Position numbers and translations under genes: made by a program
From: Streptomyces sp. FIT100
GTDB lineage: Bacteria > Actinomycetota > Actinomycetes > Streptomycetales > Streptomycetaceae
Length of the DNA stretch: 64,000 nt
Reading direction: 5' to 3'
Assembly: GCF_024584805.1 (NCBI RefSeq)
Contig: NZ_CP075715.1
Coordinates: forward strand, 7,163,526-7,227,525
Shown here: positions 7,994 through 16,027 of the stretch, piece by piece
How the letters are laid out: every line of letters starts with the position of its first letter
How positions within the stretch are numbered: the stretch's first letter is position 1
The notes under the pieces: generated by a model
What the model saw: only the letters and a program-made list of their open reading frames with translations
Databases searched by the model: none
What the model was told of the DNA's origin: nothing

Positions 7994-9004
7994 CAGCAAC
8001 GACGCCACCGCGTACGCGCACCCCCACGAAACCGTCACCCCGGCACCCCCGTGCCCGTAGTTGTGCAGCAGCCGCGCCCCGCCCGGCTCCCGCTCCCGCT
8101 CCAGCCGTACGCCGCCCACCCGCACCGGCCGCAGCCCCACCCGGTGCCCGAGCACCCGGGCGTCCGCGATCTCCGGGCGGATCCGCGCACAGCGCTCGAC
8201 GATCGCCGCGGCCGTCGCCGGGTCGGCCTCCGGCGACCGGTCGCCCTCCTCGGCGGTGCCGCCCAGCACCAGCCGCCCGGGCTGCGGGAAGAAGTACGTG
8301 GACGTGCTCGACGCCTTGTCCGCCGCCGCGAACCACGACCCGATCCCGGGGTTCTCGACGAGCACCAACTGCCCCCGCACGGGGACCACGTCCGGGTCGG
8401 GTACGAGGTCACGCGCCCCCAGCCCCGTGCAGTTCACCACCGCGCCGGCCGCGGACCCGGTGCCCGCTTCGGCCACCGCCTCGTCGAGCGAGCCCACCTC
8501 CCGGGACTCCACCGTCCCGCCCGCCGCCTCCAACCGCCCCCGCAGCCACGCCAGATGCACTGGCATGTCGATCAGCGGAAGCCGCGCCGCGAGCCCGTAG
8601 CCGTAACCGCCCGGCACCTCGTCCGGCCCCAGCTCCCGCAGCCCCGGCACCTGCCGCGCCCAGGCGCCCAGCTCGCCGAGGCGGGACCCCGCCTCCACCC
8701 CGGGAACCAGCCGCACCCCCGTCTCCCCGGGCCTCGCCGCCAGCTCCCCGTACACCCGCAGCGACGTCAGCGACCACGCGCCGACCAGAGCCTCGGGCTC
8801 GATCCGGTAGGGCCACCACAACGCTCCCGCCACCGCCGACGTCGTCTCCGCGGCCGGCTCGCGCGTCCACACGCGCACCCGGTGGCCCCGGCCGGCCAGC
8901 ACCACCGCGGTCGTCAGACCGATGACCCCGCTTCCCACCACGATCACATCGCCGCTGCGACCGCCCGTGTGACCACCCGTGTGACCGCCCATGTCACCGC
9001 TCAT
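7988..9004 (-). CDS. FAD-dependent D-amino-acid oxidase
   Basis: A 338-residue DAO/DASOX-family flavoenzyme that oxidatively deaminates D-amino acids to 2-oxo acids with release of ammonia and peroxide. The N-terminal Rossmann motif VGSGVIGLTTA binds FAD, and the C-terminal HNYGHGGAGVTVSWG is the diagnostic DAO signature. Arg and Tyr residues expected to hold the substrate carboxylate are present in the YGYG and GLRPVR regions. The start at 9004 gives a short Gly-His-rich leader (repeated GGHT) before the fold. The same frame stays open far upstream, but that is antisense to other genes. Divergent from the next gene over 66 bp. Confidence 0.85.
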   Translation of the reverse strand: MSGDMGGHTGGHTGGRSGDVIVVGSGVIGLTTAVVLAGRGHRVRVWTREPAAETTSAVAGALWWPYRIEPEALVGAWSLTSLRVYGELAARPGETGVRLVPGVEAGSRLGELGAWARQVPGLRELGPDEVPGGYGYGLAARLPLIDMPVHLAWLRGRLEAAGGTVESREVGSLDEAVAEAGTGSAAGAVVNCTGLGARDLVPDPDVVPVRGQLVLVENPGIGSWFAAADKASSTSTYFFPQPGRLVLGGTAEEGDRSPEADPATAAAIVERCARIRPEIADARVLGHRVGLRPVRVGGVRLEREREPGGARLLHNYGHGGAGVTVSWGCAYAVASLLA

Positions 9005-9069
9005 GGCCGGACCGTAGCCCATTCGGTAATGCCGTGCGCACGCCGCGTCGCGAGTGGGGATACTCCAGA

Positions 9070-9085
9070 CATGTCTGCAGACATG
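9070..9085. promoter_or_regulatory. perfect 16-bp palindrome over a start codon
   Basis: CATGTCTGCAGACATG reads the same on both strands and includes the ATG at 9071. It sits in the 66-bp divergent gap region between the oxidase and oxidoreductase-like genes, a position suited to an operator controlling one or both. Confidence 0.35.
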
Positions 9086-10105
9086 CCTGCCGGGTACGCG
9101 ACCTTCGGGCTGGCGCCGGCGATGCGGGCCGGGGGAGTCCTCGCCGACGGTGGCTACCAGGTCCACCGGGACTTCATCGACTTCGTCGTCGACGGCCGGC
9201 CGCTCCTGTTCCAGCTCTCCGACCTCGACGCCGTATCGCCGCTCGCCTCCGACATCCCGCCCGCGATCTTCACCCACCAGGTGCGCGGCCTGCTGCTGGA
9301 GGCCGACGCACCGCTGCCGGACGGGCGTTATGTGATCTACGGCTGTCCTGAGTGCGAAGGGCTCGACTGCGGCGCCGTCACCGCGGTCATCGAGCGCGAC
9401 GGGGACGCCGTCGTCTGGCGGGACTTCGCCTGGCAGACGGCCGAGACCGCCGACCTGGAGCTCAACGGCTACCACGAAATAGGCCCGTTCCGCTTCCGCG
9501 CCGCCGAGTACCGGGCGGAGCTCGAACGGCTCCTCGACGCCGAGGCGTCCCGCCCGCGCCGCCGCGTCCTGCTCATCGGCGCCCGTGTGGCCGGCCTCGC
9601 CAGGCTCGCGGCCGCACTGCGCACCATCGGCATCGGCGCGGAGATCACCGACGACGTCGGCACGGTTCCGGCCGAGGAGCTCGGCACGTACGGCGCCGTC
9701 GCCTTCGGCCGCACGGCCGGCGAGCCCGAACGGGCCGCCGTACGGGCGGCGTTCGCCGCGGCCGGGGTCGACGCCGCCTACGTGGAGGGCCTCGCCCCCG
9801 TCGTTCCGCTCCTGGTCGCCCAGGTCGAACACGCCCTGGACCGGAGCCCGTCGGAACGGCGCCGGCTGACCGGCCTCACGGCCGACGGTGACGAGGCGGA
9901 GGTGACCGTCGCCTCCACCTGCCGCGTCCGGCTCGTCACCTACCGCGTCGACCGCCTCCGGCGGACCCGCACCCAGGACGTCTTCGACGGTGTCCTGGAG
10001 CCGGGCACCCACCGGATTCCGCTGGCCGCGCAGGCGGTGAAGTGGCGATCCTTCGTCGTGGCGCGCGCCATGGGGGGCGTGCTGGTCGCACCCGTGGTGC
10101 GATGA
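9071..10105 (+). CDS. uncharacterised oxidoreductase-like protein
   Basis: A 344-residue protein starting ATG at 9071 (a second ATG at 9083 is also possible; neither has a strong ribosome site). The N-terminal ~150 residues include a C-x-x-C-x3-C cluster (YGCPECEGLDC), followed by a probable nucleotide-binding-like segment (RVLLIGARVAGLARLAAAL) that may be the reason homologues are named oxidoreductases. No catalytic motif is certain. It has normal Streptomyces codon use and is divergent from the D-amino-acid oxidase gene, with which it may share control. Confidence 0.6.
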   Translation: MSADMPAGYATFGLAPAMRAGGVLADGGYQVHRDFIDFVVDGRPLLFQLSDLDAVSPLASDIPPAIFTHQVRGLLLEADAPLPDGRYVIYGCPECEGLDCGAVTAVIERDGDAVVWRDFAWQTAETADLELNGYHEIGPFRFRAAEYRAELERLLDAEASRPRRRVLLIGARVAGLARLAAALRTIGIGAEITDDVGTVPAEELGTYGAVAFGRTAGEPERAAVRAAFAAAGVDAAYVEGLAPVVPLLVAQVEHALDRSPSERRRLTGLTADGDEAEVTVASTCRVRLVTYRVDRLRRTRTQDVFDGVLEPGTHRIPLAAQAVKWRSFVVARAMGGVLVAPVVR

Positions 10106-10739
10106 GCCGCACGGGAGGTCCGCCTCCCCGCGCCGATGAGCGGCGCACGGAGGAACGGACCGGCGATCCGTCCGCGTACCCCGGCGGACCGCGCCGTGCG
10201 CGCGGACCCGGCCCCACTCGTGCTGGAGCCACCTCCGTGCGGCCCCCCTGTGGCCGTTGCACGGGGCCGACCTCGGCACCCGTGCCTGCGACGCGGCTTG
10301 CACCGGCGGCCCGCATCCGTGGCCTGCACCCGTGGTCCGTGCCTGTGACGGGGGCTGCACCCGTGGTCCGTGCCTGCGACGGGGGCTGCACCCGTGGCCC
10401 GTGCCTGCGACGCGGCTTGCACCGGCGGCCCGCACCCGTGGCCTGCACCCGTGGCCCCGTGCCTGCGACGCGGCCTGCACCCGTGGCCCCGTGCCTGCGA
10501 CGGGGCCCGCACCCGTGGCCCGCGTCTGCCTGGCCCGTGCCGCGCTTCCCCGTGGTGCCCGAGACGCCGGCGCGCGAAAACACGCTGCGCAAGCCGCTGC
10601 GCACGCACGGGACCGGTGAGCCGCTGGGCCGGCGGCCGGCCGACAGACCGACCGGGCAGCGGAAGCGCGCGGGAGCGCGCGGTGTACGGATCGTGGGCGT
10701 CGGCTGCGTCGACATGCAGCGGTCATGGTCCTCGGCCAT
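9936..10739 (-). CDS. possible small basic protein, 3' end uncertain
   Basis: The ATG at 10739 has an excellent ribosome site (GGAGGT, six bases upstream) and reads MAEDHDRC followed by a Pro/Thr/Arg-rich sequence. The frame then runs through a 31-bp tandem array, giving RRRHG/ATGAG-type repeats, and on through antisense of the convergent oxidoreductase gene to 9936. The 5' end looks like a genuine start; the long reading frame downstream is probably a by-product of the GC-rich repeat, possibly with a frameshift of an originally shorter gene. No family recognised. Confidence 0.22.
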   Translation of the reverse strand: MAEDHDRCMSTQPTPTIRTPRAPARFRCPVGLSAGRRPSGSPVPCVRSGLRSVFSRAGVSGTTGKRGTGQADAGHGCGPRRRHGATGAGRVAGTGPRVQATGAGRRCKPRRRHGPRVQPPSQARTTGAAPVTGTDHGCRPRMRAAGASRVAGTGAEVGPVQRPQGGRTEVAPARVGPGPRARRGPPGYADGSPVRSSVRRSSARGGGPPVRLIAPRVRPARPPWRAPRRRIATSPPARPAESGGCPAPGHRRRRPGCGSAGGGRRGR

Positions 10740-10867
10740 GAACACACCTCCACGCCGCGGCACCGGCCCGCTCCGAACGTAGCCGTCGCCGGGACCGCTC
10801 GCCCTCCACCGGCGCACCGGGCTCCGCTGACCGCGTCCCGCGACTCTGACCTAGGATCGACCCCCTG
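10106..10867. other. long intergenic region with tandem array
   Basis: 762 bp between the oxidoreductase-like gene and the ABC-F gene. It contains the tandem array at 10275-10530 and the minus-strand candidate start at 10739. Apart from these, nothing recognisable is seen. Confidence 0.6.
10275..10530. repeat. GC-rich tandem repeat array, 31-32-bp units
   Basis: Full units at 10326-10356, 10357-10387, 10388-10418 (31 bp) and 10445-10476, 10477-10508 (32 bp), separated by two 13-bp truncated units, with degenerate copies at both ends. The core reads GCACCCGTGG(T/C)CCGTGCCTG(C/T)GACG. Every frame on both strands stays mostly open, so ORFs here are poor evidence for genes. Units abut with no spacers, so this is not a CRISPR array. 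Confidence 0.9.
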
Positions 10868-12505
10868 ATGACTGCAACCCTCGTCGCCAAGGACCTCGCC
10901 GCCGGACACGGCGACCGCTCGCTCTTCTCCGGGCTCGACCTCGTCGTCGCGCCCGGCGACGTCATCGGCCTCGTCGGGGCGAACGGAGCCGGGAAGTCCA
11001 CCCTGCTCCGGCTGCTCGCGGGGCTCGACACGCCGGGACGCGGTGCGCTGCGGCTCTCCCCGCCCACCGCCACCGTCGGCCACCTGCCGCAGGAACCGGA
11101 GCGGCGTGACGGCGAGACCGTGCGCCGGTTCCTGGCCCGCCGCACCGGCGTCGACGCCGCGCAGGCCGCGATGGACGAGGCCACGCAGGGCCTCGTCGAC
11201 GGCGCGCCGGGCGCCGACGACGCGTACGCCGTGAGCCTGGAGCGCTGGCTCGCGCTCGGCGGCGCCGACCTCGACGAGCGCGCCGACGAGGTCGCCGGCT
11301 CGCTCGGCCTCACCGTCGGCCTCGACCAGCCGATGACCTCGCTCTCCGGCGGCCAGGCAGCCCGCGCCGGGCTGGCGTCGCTCCTCCTCTCCCGCTACGA
11401 CGTCTTCCTCCTCGACGAGCCGACCAACGACCTCGATCTCGACGGTCTGGAACGGCTGGAGACGTTCGTCCAGGGCCTGCGCGCCGGCACGGTCGTCGTC
11501 AGCCACGACCGCGAGTTCCTCACCCGCACCGTCACGAAGGTGCTCGAACTCGACCTCGCCCAACAGCAGATCACGCTGTTCGGCGGCGGCTACGAGGGCT
11601 ACCTGGAGGAGCGGGAGACCGCCCGCCGGCACGCGCGCGAGGACTACGAGGAGTACGCCGACAAGAAGGCCGCCCTCGAAGGCCGCGCCCAGATGCAGCG
11701 CTCCTGGATGGACAAGGGCGTCAAGAACGCACGGCGCAAGGCCAGTGACAACGACAAGATCGGCCGCAAGTTCCGCAGCGAGGCGAGCGAGAAGCAGGCC
11801 GCGAAGGCCCGCCAGACCCAGCGGATGATCGAGCGCCTCGACGCCGTGGACGAGCCGCGCAAGGAGTGGGAGCTGCGGATGGAGATCGCCGCGGCGCCGC
11901 GCTCCGGCTCGGTGGTCGCCACCCTGCGCGAGGCGGAGGTGCGGCGGGGCGACTTCCGCTTCGGCCCGGTGTCGCTCCAGATCGACTGGGCGGACCGGAT
12001 CGCCATCACCGGCGCCAACGGCTCCGGCAAGTCCACGCTGCTGGCCGCGCTTCTCGGCCGCCTCCCGCTCGACTCGGGCCATGCGGCGCTCGGCTCCGGC
12101 GTGGTCGTGGGCGAGGTCGACCAGGCGCGCAAGCTCTTCCACGGCACCGAGTCGCTGCTGGACGCCTTCTGCGCGGCCGTTCCGGACACCGAACCCGCCG
12201 AAGTCCGCACCCTGCTCGCCAAGTTCGGCCTCAAGGCCGACCATGTGCTGCGCCCGGCGGTGACGCTCTCCCCGGGCGAACGGACGCGCGCCGCGCTCGC
12301 CCTCCTCCAGGGCCGCGGGGTCAACCTCCTCGTCCTCGACGAGCCGACCAACCACCTCGACCTCCCGGCGATCGAGCAGCTGGAGTCGGCGCTCGGCTCC
12401 TACGGCGGCACACTGTTGCTGGTCACGCACGACCGGCGGATGCTGGACGCGGTCCGCACGACGCGGCGGATCGAGGTGGCGGACGGGAAGGTGACCGAGG
12501 CATGA
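10868..12505 (+). CDS. ABC-F family ATP-binding protein
   Basis: A 545-residue soluble protein with two ABC ATPase domains and no membrane segments, the ABC-F architecture of ribosome-associated translation factors and antibiotic-resistance proteins. Domain 1 has Walker A GANGAGKST, signature LSGGQAARAG and Walker B VFLLDEPTNDLD; domain 2 has GANGSGKST, LSPGERTRAA and LLVLDEPTNHLD. The charged inter-domain linker (residues ~240-320, Lys/Arg/Glu-rich) is the region that reaches the ribosomal P site in studied members. Whether it confers resistance or serves housekeeping translation cannot be told. Its stop overlaps the next start (ATGA), indicating coupled translation. Confidence 0.9.
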   Translation: MTATLVAKDLAAGHGDRSLFSGLDLVVAPGDVIGLVGANGAGKSTLLRLLAGLDTPGRGALRLSPPTATVGHLPQEPERRDGETVRRFLARRTGVDAAQAAMDEATQGLVDGAPGADDAYAVSLERWLALGGADLDERADEVAGSLGLTVGLDQPMTSLSGGQAARAGLASLLLSRYDVFLLDEPTNDLDLDGLERLETFVQGLRAGTVVVSHDREFLTRTVTKVLELDLAQQQITLFGGGYEGYLEERETARRHAREDYEEYADKKAALEGRAQMQRSWMDKGVKNARRKASDNDKIGRKFRSEASEKQAAKARQTQRMIERLDAVDEPRKEWELRMEIAAAPRSGSVVATLREAEVRRGDFRFGPVSLQIDWADRIAITGANGSGKSTLLAALLGRLPLDSGHAALGSGVVVGEVDQARKLFHGTESLLDAFCAAVPDTEPAEVRTLLAKFGLKADHVLRPAVTLSPGERTRAALALLQGRGVNLLVLDEPTNHLDLPAIEQLESALGSYGGTLLLVTHDRRMLDAVRTTRRIEVADGKVTEA

Positions 12506-13257
12506 CCGGTATCCGCTTCGAGTGGGGGGCGGCCGGGGCGCGGCACGTCGCTCCGCATGTGTCCTGCCTGGTGGTCGTTGACGTCCTGTCCTTCACGACG
12601 GCGGTGAGCGTGGCCGTGGACGCGGGTACGCGCGTCTTCCCGTACCGGTGGCGGGACGCGAGCGCCGAGGAGTACGCCGCCAGGGTCGGCGCCGCCCTCG
12701 CCGTCGGGCGCCGCGAGGTCGGCGCCGGCACGCCCTGGTCCCTCTCACCTGCGGCGCTGCGCCGCGCCCCCTTCACACCGCGCCTCGTCCTGCCCTCGCC
12801 GAACGGATCGGCGATCGCCGCCGAGGCCGCCGGCCTGGGGGTGACGGTCGTCGCGGCCTCCCTGCGGAACGCCCGCGCCGTCGCCCAATGGCTCACGACC
12901 CAGGAGTACGGCACCCCCGACCGCCCGCTGGCCGTCGTCGCCGCCGGCGAGCAGTGGCCCGACGGCTCCCTGCGCCCGGCCCTGGAGGATCAGCTGGGCG
13001 CGGGCGCCGTGATCTCCATGCGCCGCGACCTCGGCGACCTCGGCGCCACCCACCCGAGTCCGGAGGCCGCGGCGGCCGCCGCGGTCTGGGACACGACGGC
13101 GGACCCGGCGACGATGCTGCACCGCTGCCACTCGGGGCGGGAGCTGACGCAGGGCGCGCACGGGGGGTTCGCCGAGGATGTGGACATCGCGGCGGAGCTG
13201 AACGGCTCGAAGGCGGTTCCGGTGCTGACGGACGGCGCGTTCACGGCCGCGCCTTGA
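12502..13257 (+). CDS. ComB-family 2-phosphosulfolactate phosphatase-like protein
   Basis: A 251-residue member of the ComB family. In methanogens ComB hydrolyses 2-phosphosulfolactate in coenzyme M synthesis; in bacteria lacking that pathway the role is unknown. Family features are the N-terminal VVVDVLSFTTAVSVAVDAG, the SPNGSAIAAEA loop near residue 95, and the acidic EDQLGAGAVI segment. It is translationally coupled to the ABC-F gene by a 4-bp overlap, a linkage I regard as real for this locus but whose meaning is unclear. A two-copy 36-bp repeat and terminator follow. Confidence 0.75.
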   Translation: MTGIRFEWGAAGARHVAPHVSCLVVVDVLSFTTAVSVAVDAGTRVFPYRWRDASAEEYAARVGAALAVGRREVGAGTPWSLSPAALRRAPFTPRLVLPSPNGSAIAAEAAGLGVTVVAASLRNARAVAQWLTTQEYGTPDRPLAVVAAGEQWPDGSLRPALEDQLGAGAVISMRRDLGDLGATHPSPEAAAAAAVWDTTADPATMLHRCHSGRELTQGAHGGFAEDVDIAAELNGSKAVPVLTDGAFTAAP

Positions 13258-13287
13258 GCCTCTCGGGCCTCTGAGCCGCTCGGGCCC

Positions 13288-13359
13288 CGTCCCAGCCCTC
13301 GCTCCTCCATCGCCGGAGGGGCTCGTCCCAGCCCTCGCTCCTCCATCGCCGGAGGGGCT
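13288..13359. repeat. exact 36-bp tandem duplication
   Basis: The 36-bp segment beginning CGTCCCAGCCCTCGCTCC is present twice, at 13288-13323 and 13324-13359, without a mismatch. Each copy carries the left arm (CCATCGCCGGAGGGGCT) of the terminator hairpin downstream, so two alternative left arms compete for one right arm. Confidence 0.95.
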
Positions 13360-13383
13360 CGTTCTGAGCCCGTCCGGCGATGG
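13343..13383. terminator. bidirectional terminator hairpin between convergent genes
   Basis: An 18-bp stem with one mismatch (13343-13360 with 13366-13383) and a GTTCT loop, placed between the converging ComB-like and tex genes. Confidence 0.8.
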
Positions 13384-13409
13384 GGGACACGGCAGGAGGC
13401 CGTGCCGGG

Positions 13410-15809
13410 TCAGCGGCGCCGGCCGCCGCCCTCGTTCGGGTCGAGCAGGCCCGCCTTGCGCAGGGCGTCGGCCATGGCGCTGTTGGCCGGGGCCGGCGCC
13501 TGGCGGGGGGCGCCGCCGCGGGCGGCGGCGGGACGGCGCTGCTTCGGAGGGCGGCCGCCCTGTCCGCCCTGGCCCCCTTGTCCGCCCTGTCCGCCGCGGG
13601 CCTGCGCCGCCGGCCCCGCCGCCGCGTCGTCGTCCAGCCGCAGCGTCAGCGAGATCCGCTTGCGGGGGATGTCGATGTCGAGGACCTTCACCTTGACGAC
13701 GTCGCCGGGCTTCACCACGTCCCTCGGGTCCTTCACGAAGGTGCGCGACATCGCCGAGACGTGGACGAGCCCGTCCTGGTGGACGCCGATGTCCACGAAC
13801 GCGCCGAACGCGGCCACGTTCGTGACGACGCCCTCCAGCACCATCCCGGACGCCAGGTCCGAGATCTTCTCGACGCCGTCCTTGAAGGTCGCCGTCTTGA
13901 ACGCGGGCCGCGGGTCGCGGCCCGGCTTCTCCAGCTCGCGCAGGATGTCCGTCACGGTCGGCAGACCGAAGGTCTCGTCCACGAAGTCGTCCGGCCGCAG
14001 CGACCGCAGCACTGCCGTGTTGCCGATCAGCGACGCCACCTCGCTGCCCGTCCGCTTCACCATCGACCGCACCACCGGGTACGCCTCGGGGTGCACGCTC
14101 GACGCGTCGAGCGGGTCGTCGCCGCCGCGGATGCGGAGGAAGCCCGCGCACTGCTCGTACGCCTTCGGGCCGAGCCGCGCCACGTCCTTCAGGGACTTGC
14201 GCGACCGGAAGGGGCCGTTGGCGTCACGGTGCGCCACGATGTTCTCGGCGAGTCCGGCGCCGATGCCGGACACGCGCGAAAGGAGCGGCGCGGAGGCGGT
14301 GTTGACGTCGACGCCGACGCCGTTCACGCAGTCCTCGACGACCGCGTCGAGCGAGCGCGACAGCTTCACCTCGGACAGGTCGTGCTGGTACTGGCCGACG
14401 CCGATCGACTTCGGGTCGATCTTGACCAGTTCGGCGAGCGGGTCCTGGAGGCGCCGTGCGATCGACACCGCGCCGCGCAGCGACACATCGAGCTCCGGCA
14501 GCTCCTGCGAGGCGAACGCGGAGGCCGAGTACACCGACGCGCCCGCCTCGGACACCATCACCTTGGTGAGCTTCAGCTCCGGGTGCCTGGTGATCAGCTC
14601 ACCGGCCAGCTTGTCCGTCTCGCGCGACGCCGTGCCGTTGCCGATGGCGACGAGGTCGACCGCGTGCTCCTTGGCGAGCCGCGCCAGCTTCGCCAGCGAC
14701 TCGTCCCACTTGTTCGCGGGGACGTGCGGATAGATCGTGTCGGTGGCGACGACCTTGCCGGTCGCGTCGACGACGGCGACCTTCACGCCCGTGCGGAAGC
14801 CGGGGTCGAGGCCGAGCGTCGCGCGCGTGCCTGCCGGGGCGGCGAGCAGCAGATCGCGCAGGTTCGCCGCGAAGACCCGGACCGCCTCGTCCTCGGCCGC
14901 CGTGCGCAGCCGCAGCCGCAGATCGATCCCGAGGTGGACGAGGATCCGGGTCCGCCAGGCCCAGCGCACCGTGTCGGTCAGCCACTTGTCGGCCGGCCGG
15001 CCGCGGTCGGCGACGTCGAAACGACGGGCGATCATGCCCTCGTACGTCGAGGGACCGGGCACGTCGGACGGCTCCTCGGGCTCCAGGGTCAGGTCGAGGA
15101 CCTCCTCCTTCTCGCCCCGCAGCATCGCCAGCACCCGGTGCGACGGAAGCTCGGTGAACGGCTCCGCGAAGTCGAAGTAGTCGGCGAACTTCGCGCCCGG
15201 CCCCTCCTTGGCGTCGCCCTTGCCCTCGCGCACCTTCGCCGCGAGCCTGCCCCGCGTCCACATCCGCTCGCGCAGCTCGCCGATCAGGTCCGCGTCCTCG
15301 GAGAAGCGCTCGGTGAGGATCGCCCGGGCGCCCTCCAGAGCGGCCGCCGGGTCCGCGACCCCCTTGTCCGCGTCGACGAAGGCCGCCGCGGCCGCGAGCG
15401 GATCGACCGACGCGTCGCCGAGCAGGCCCTCGGCGAGCGGCTCCAGACCGGCCTCGCGGGCGATCTGCGCCTTGGTGCGCCGCTTGGGCTTGAAGGGCAG
15501 GTAGATGTCCTCCAGGCGCGCCTTGGTGTCGGCGGCCCTGAGCTGCGCCTCCAGCTCGTCCGTGAGCTTGCCCTGCTCGCGCACGGACTCCAGGATCGCG
15601 GTCCGCCGCTCCTCGAGCTCCCGCAGATAGCGCAGCCGCTCCTCGAGCGTGCGCAGCTGCGCGTCGTCGAGCATCTCGGTCGCTTCCTTGCGGTAGCGGG
15701 CGATGAACGGCACGGTCGACCCGCCGTCCAGCAGCTCGACGGCCGCCTTCACCTGCCGCTCGCGTACGCCGAGCTCCTCGGCGATCCTGCCTTCGATGGT
15801 CGTCGTCAC
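13410..15809 (-). CDS. tex: Tex family RNA-binding transcription accessory protein
   Basis: A 799-residue Tex protein, a nucleic-acid-binding factor linked to transcription and RNA metabolism. Domains in order: an N-terminal helical Tex region (residues ~1-320), a YqgF/RuvC-like nuclease-fold domain (GLDPGFRTGVKVAVVDATGKV near 330), helix-hairpin-helix segments (LSRVSGIGAGLAENIV near 505), and an S1 RNA-binding domain (ASGMVLEGVVTNVAAFGAFVDIG near 650). The C-terminal ~70 residues form a basic, Gly-Gln-rich tail with GGQGGQ repeats, common in actinobacterial versions. Length and order match the family. Single gene ended by a shared terminator. Confidence 0.93.
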   Translation of the reverse strand: MTTTIEGRIAEELGVRERQVKAAVELLDGGSTVPFIARYRKEATEMLDDAQLRTLEERLRYLRELEERRTAILESVREQGKLTDELEAQLRAADTKARLEDIYLPFKPKRRTKAQIAREAGLEPLAEGLLGDASVDPLAAAAAFVDADKGVADPAAALEGARAILTERFSEDADLIGELRERMWTRGRLAAKVREGKGDAKEGPGAKFADYFDFAEPFTELPSHRVLAMLRGEKEEVLDLTLEPEEPSDVPGPSTYEGMIARRFDVADRGRPADKWLTDTVRWAWRTRILVHLGIDLRLRLRTAAEDEAVRVFAANLRDLLLAAPAGTRATLGLDPGFRTGVKVAVVDATGKVVATDTIYPHVPANKWDESLAKLARLAKEHAVDLVAIGNGTASRETDKLAGELITRHPELKLTKVMVSEAGASVYSASAFASQELPELDVSLRGAVSIARRLQDPLAELVKIDPKSIGVGQYQHDLSEVKLSRSLDAVVEDCVNGVGVDVNTASAPLLSRVSGIGAGLAENIVAHRDANGPFRSRKSLKDVARLGPKAYEQCAGFLRIRGGDDPLDASSVHPEAYPVVRSMVKRTGSEVASLIGNTAVLRSLRPDDFVDETFGLPTVTDILRELEKPGRDPRPAFKTATFKDGVEKISDLASGMVLEGVVTNVAAFGAFVDIGVHQDGLVHVSAMSRTFVKDPRDVVKPGDVVKVKVLDIDIPRKRISLTLRLDDDAAAGPAAQARGGQGGQGGQGGQGGRPPKQRRPAAARGGAPRQAPAPANSAMADALRKAGLLDPNEGGGRRR

Positions 15810-15865
15810 GGTTCCCCGACTCGCCTTCTGCTGCTGGCTGTGCTTGGGGGCCCGGGGGCCCCTAG

Positions 15866-15959
15866 GCCATGTCTTTCGGATCCTGCCGGGCTCGCGTGCC
15901 CCGGCGCGCCCCGCGGCCGCAGCCGCTGATCACTGCCGGGCCGATCCGAACGGCATGCC
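15866..15959. mobile_element. short MITE-like element beside CTAG
   Basis: Left end GCCATGTCTTTCGGATC after CTAG (15862-15865) pairs imperfectly with the right end, which reads inward as GGCATGCCGTTCGGATC and is followed by CTAC. Both ends share the (G)GCC/GGC-ATG-C-TTCGGATC theme of the element at 1917-2107. It is 94 bp and noncoding, in the gap between tex and the SCO6745-like gene. Confidence 0.45.
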
Positions 15960-16027
15960 CTACGCCTGCATTCTGCCGGGTGGCCCTACGCCGTGTCGCG
16001 CACCCCCTCCCGCGTCGGGCCCGCGCG

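Noticed and set aside
10275..10530. CRISPR-like array suggested by regularly spaced 31-bp repeats
   Set aside because: Repeats abut with no unique spacers, truncated 13-bp units are interleaved and no cas gene is present.
7988..12430. A 1480-codon open frame on the minus strand running from the D-amino-acid oxidase gene back through the ABC-F gene
   Set aside because: Only the last 338 codons are the oxidase. The rest is antisense to genes with clear domains (oxidoreductase-like, ABC-F) and is a GC-bias shadow.
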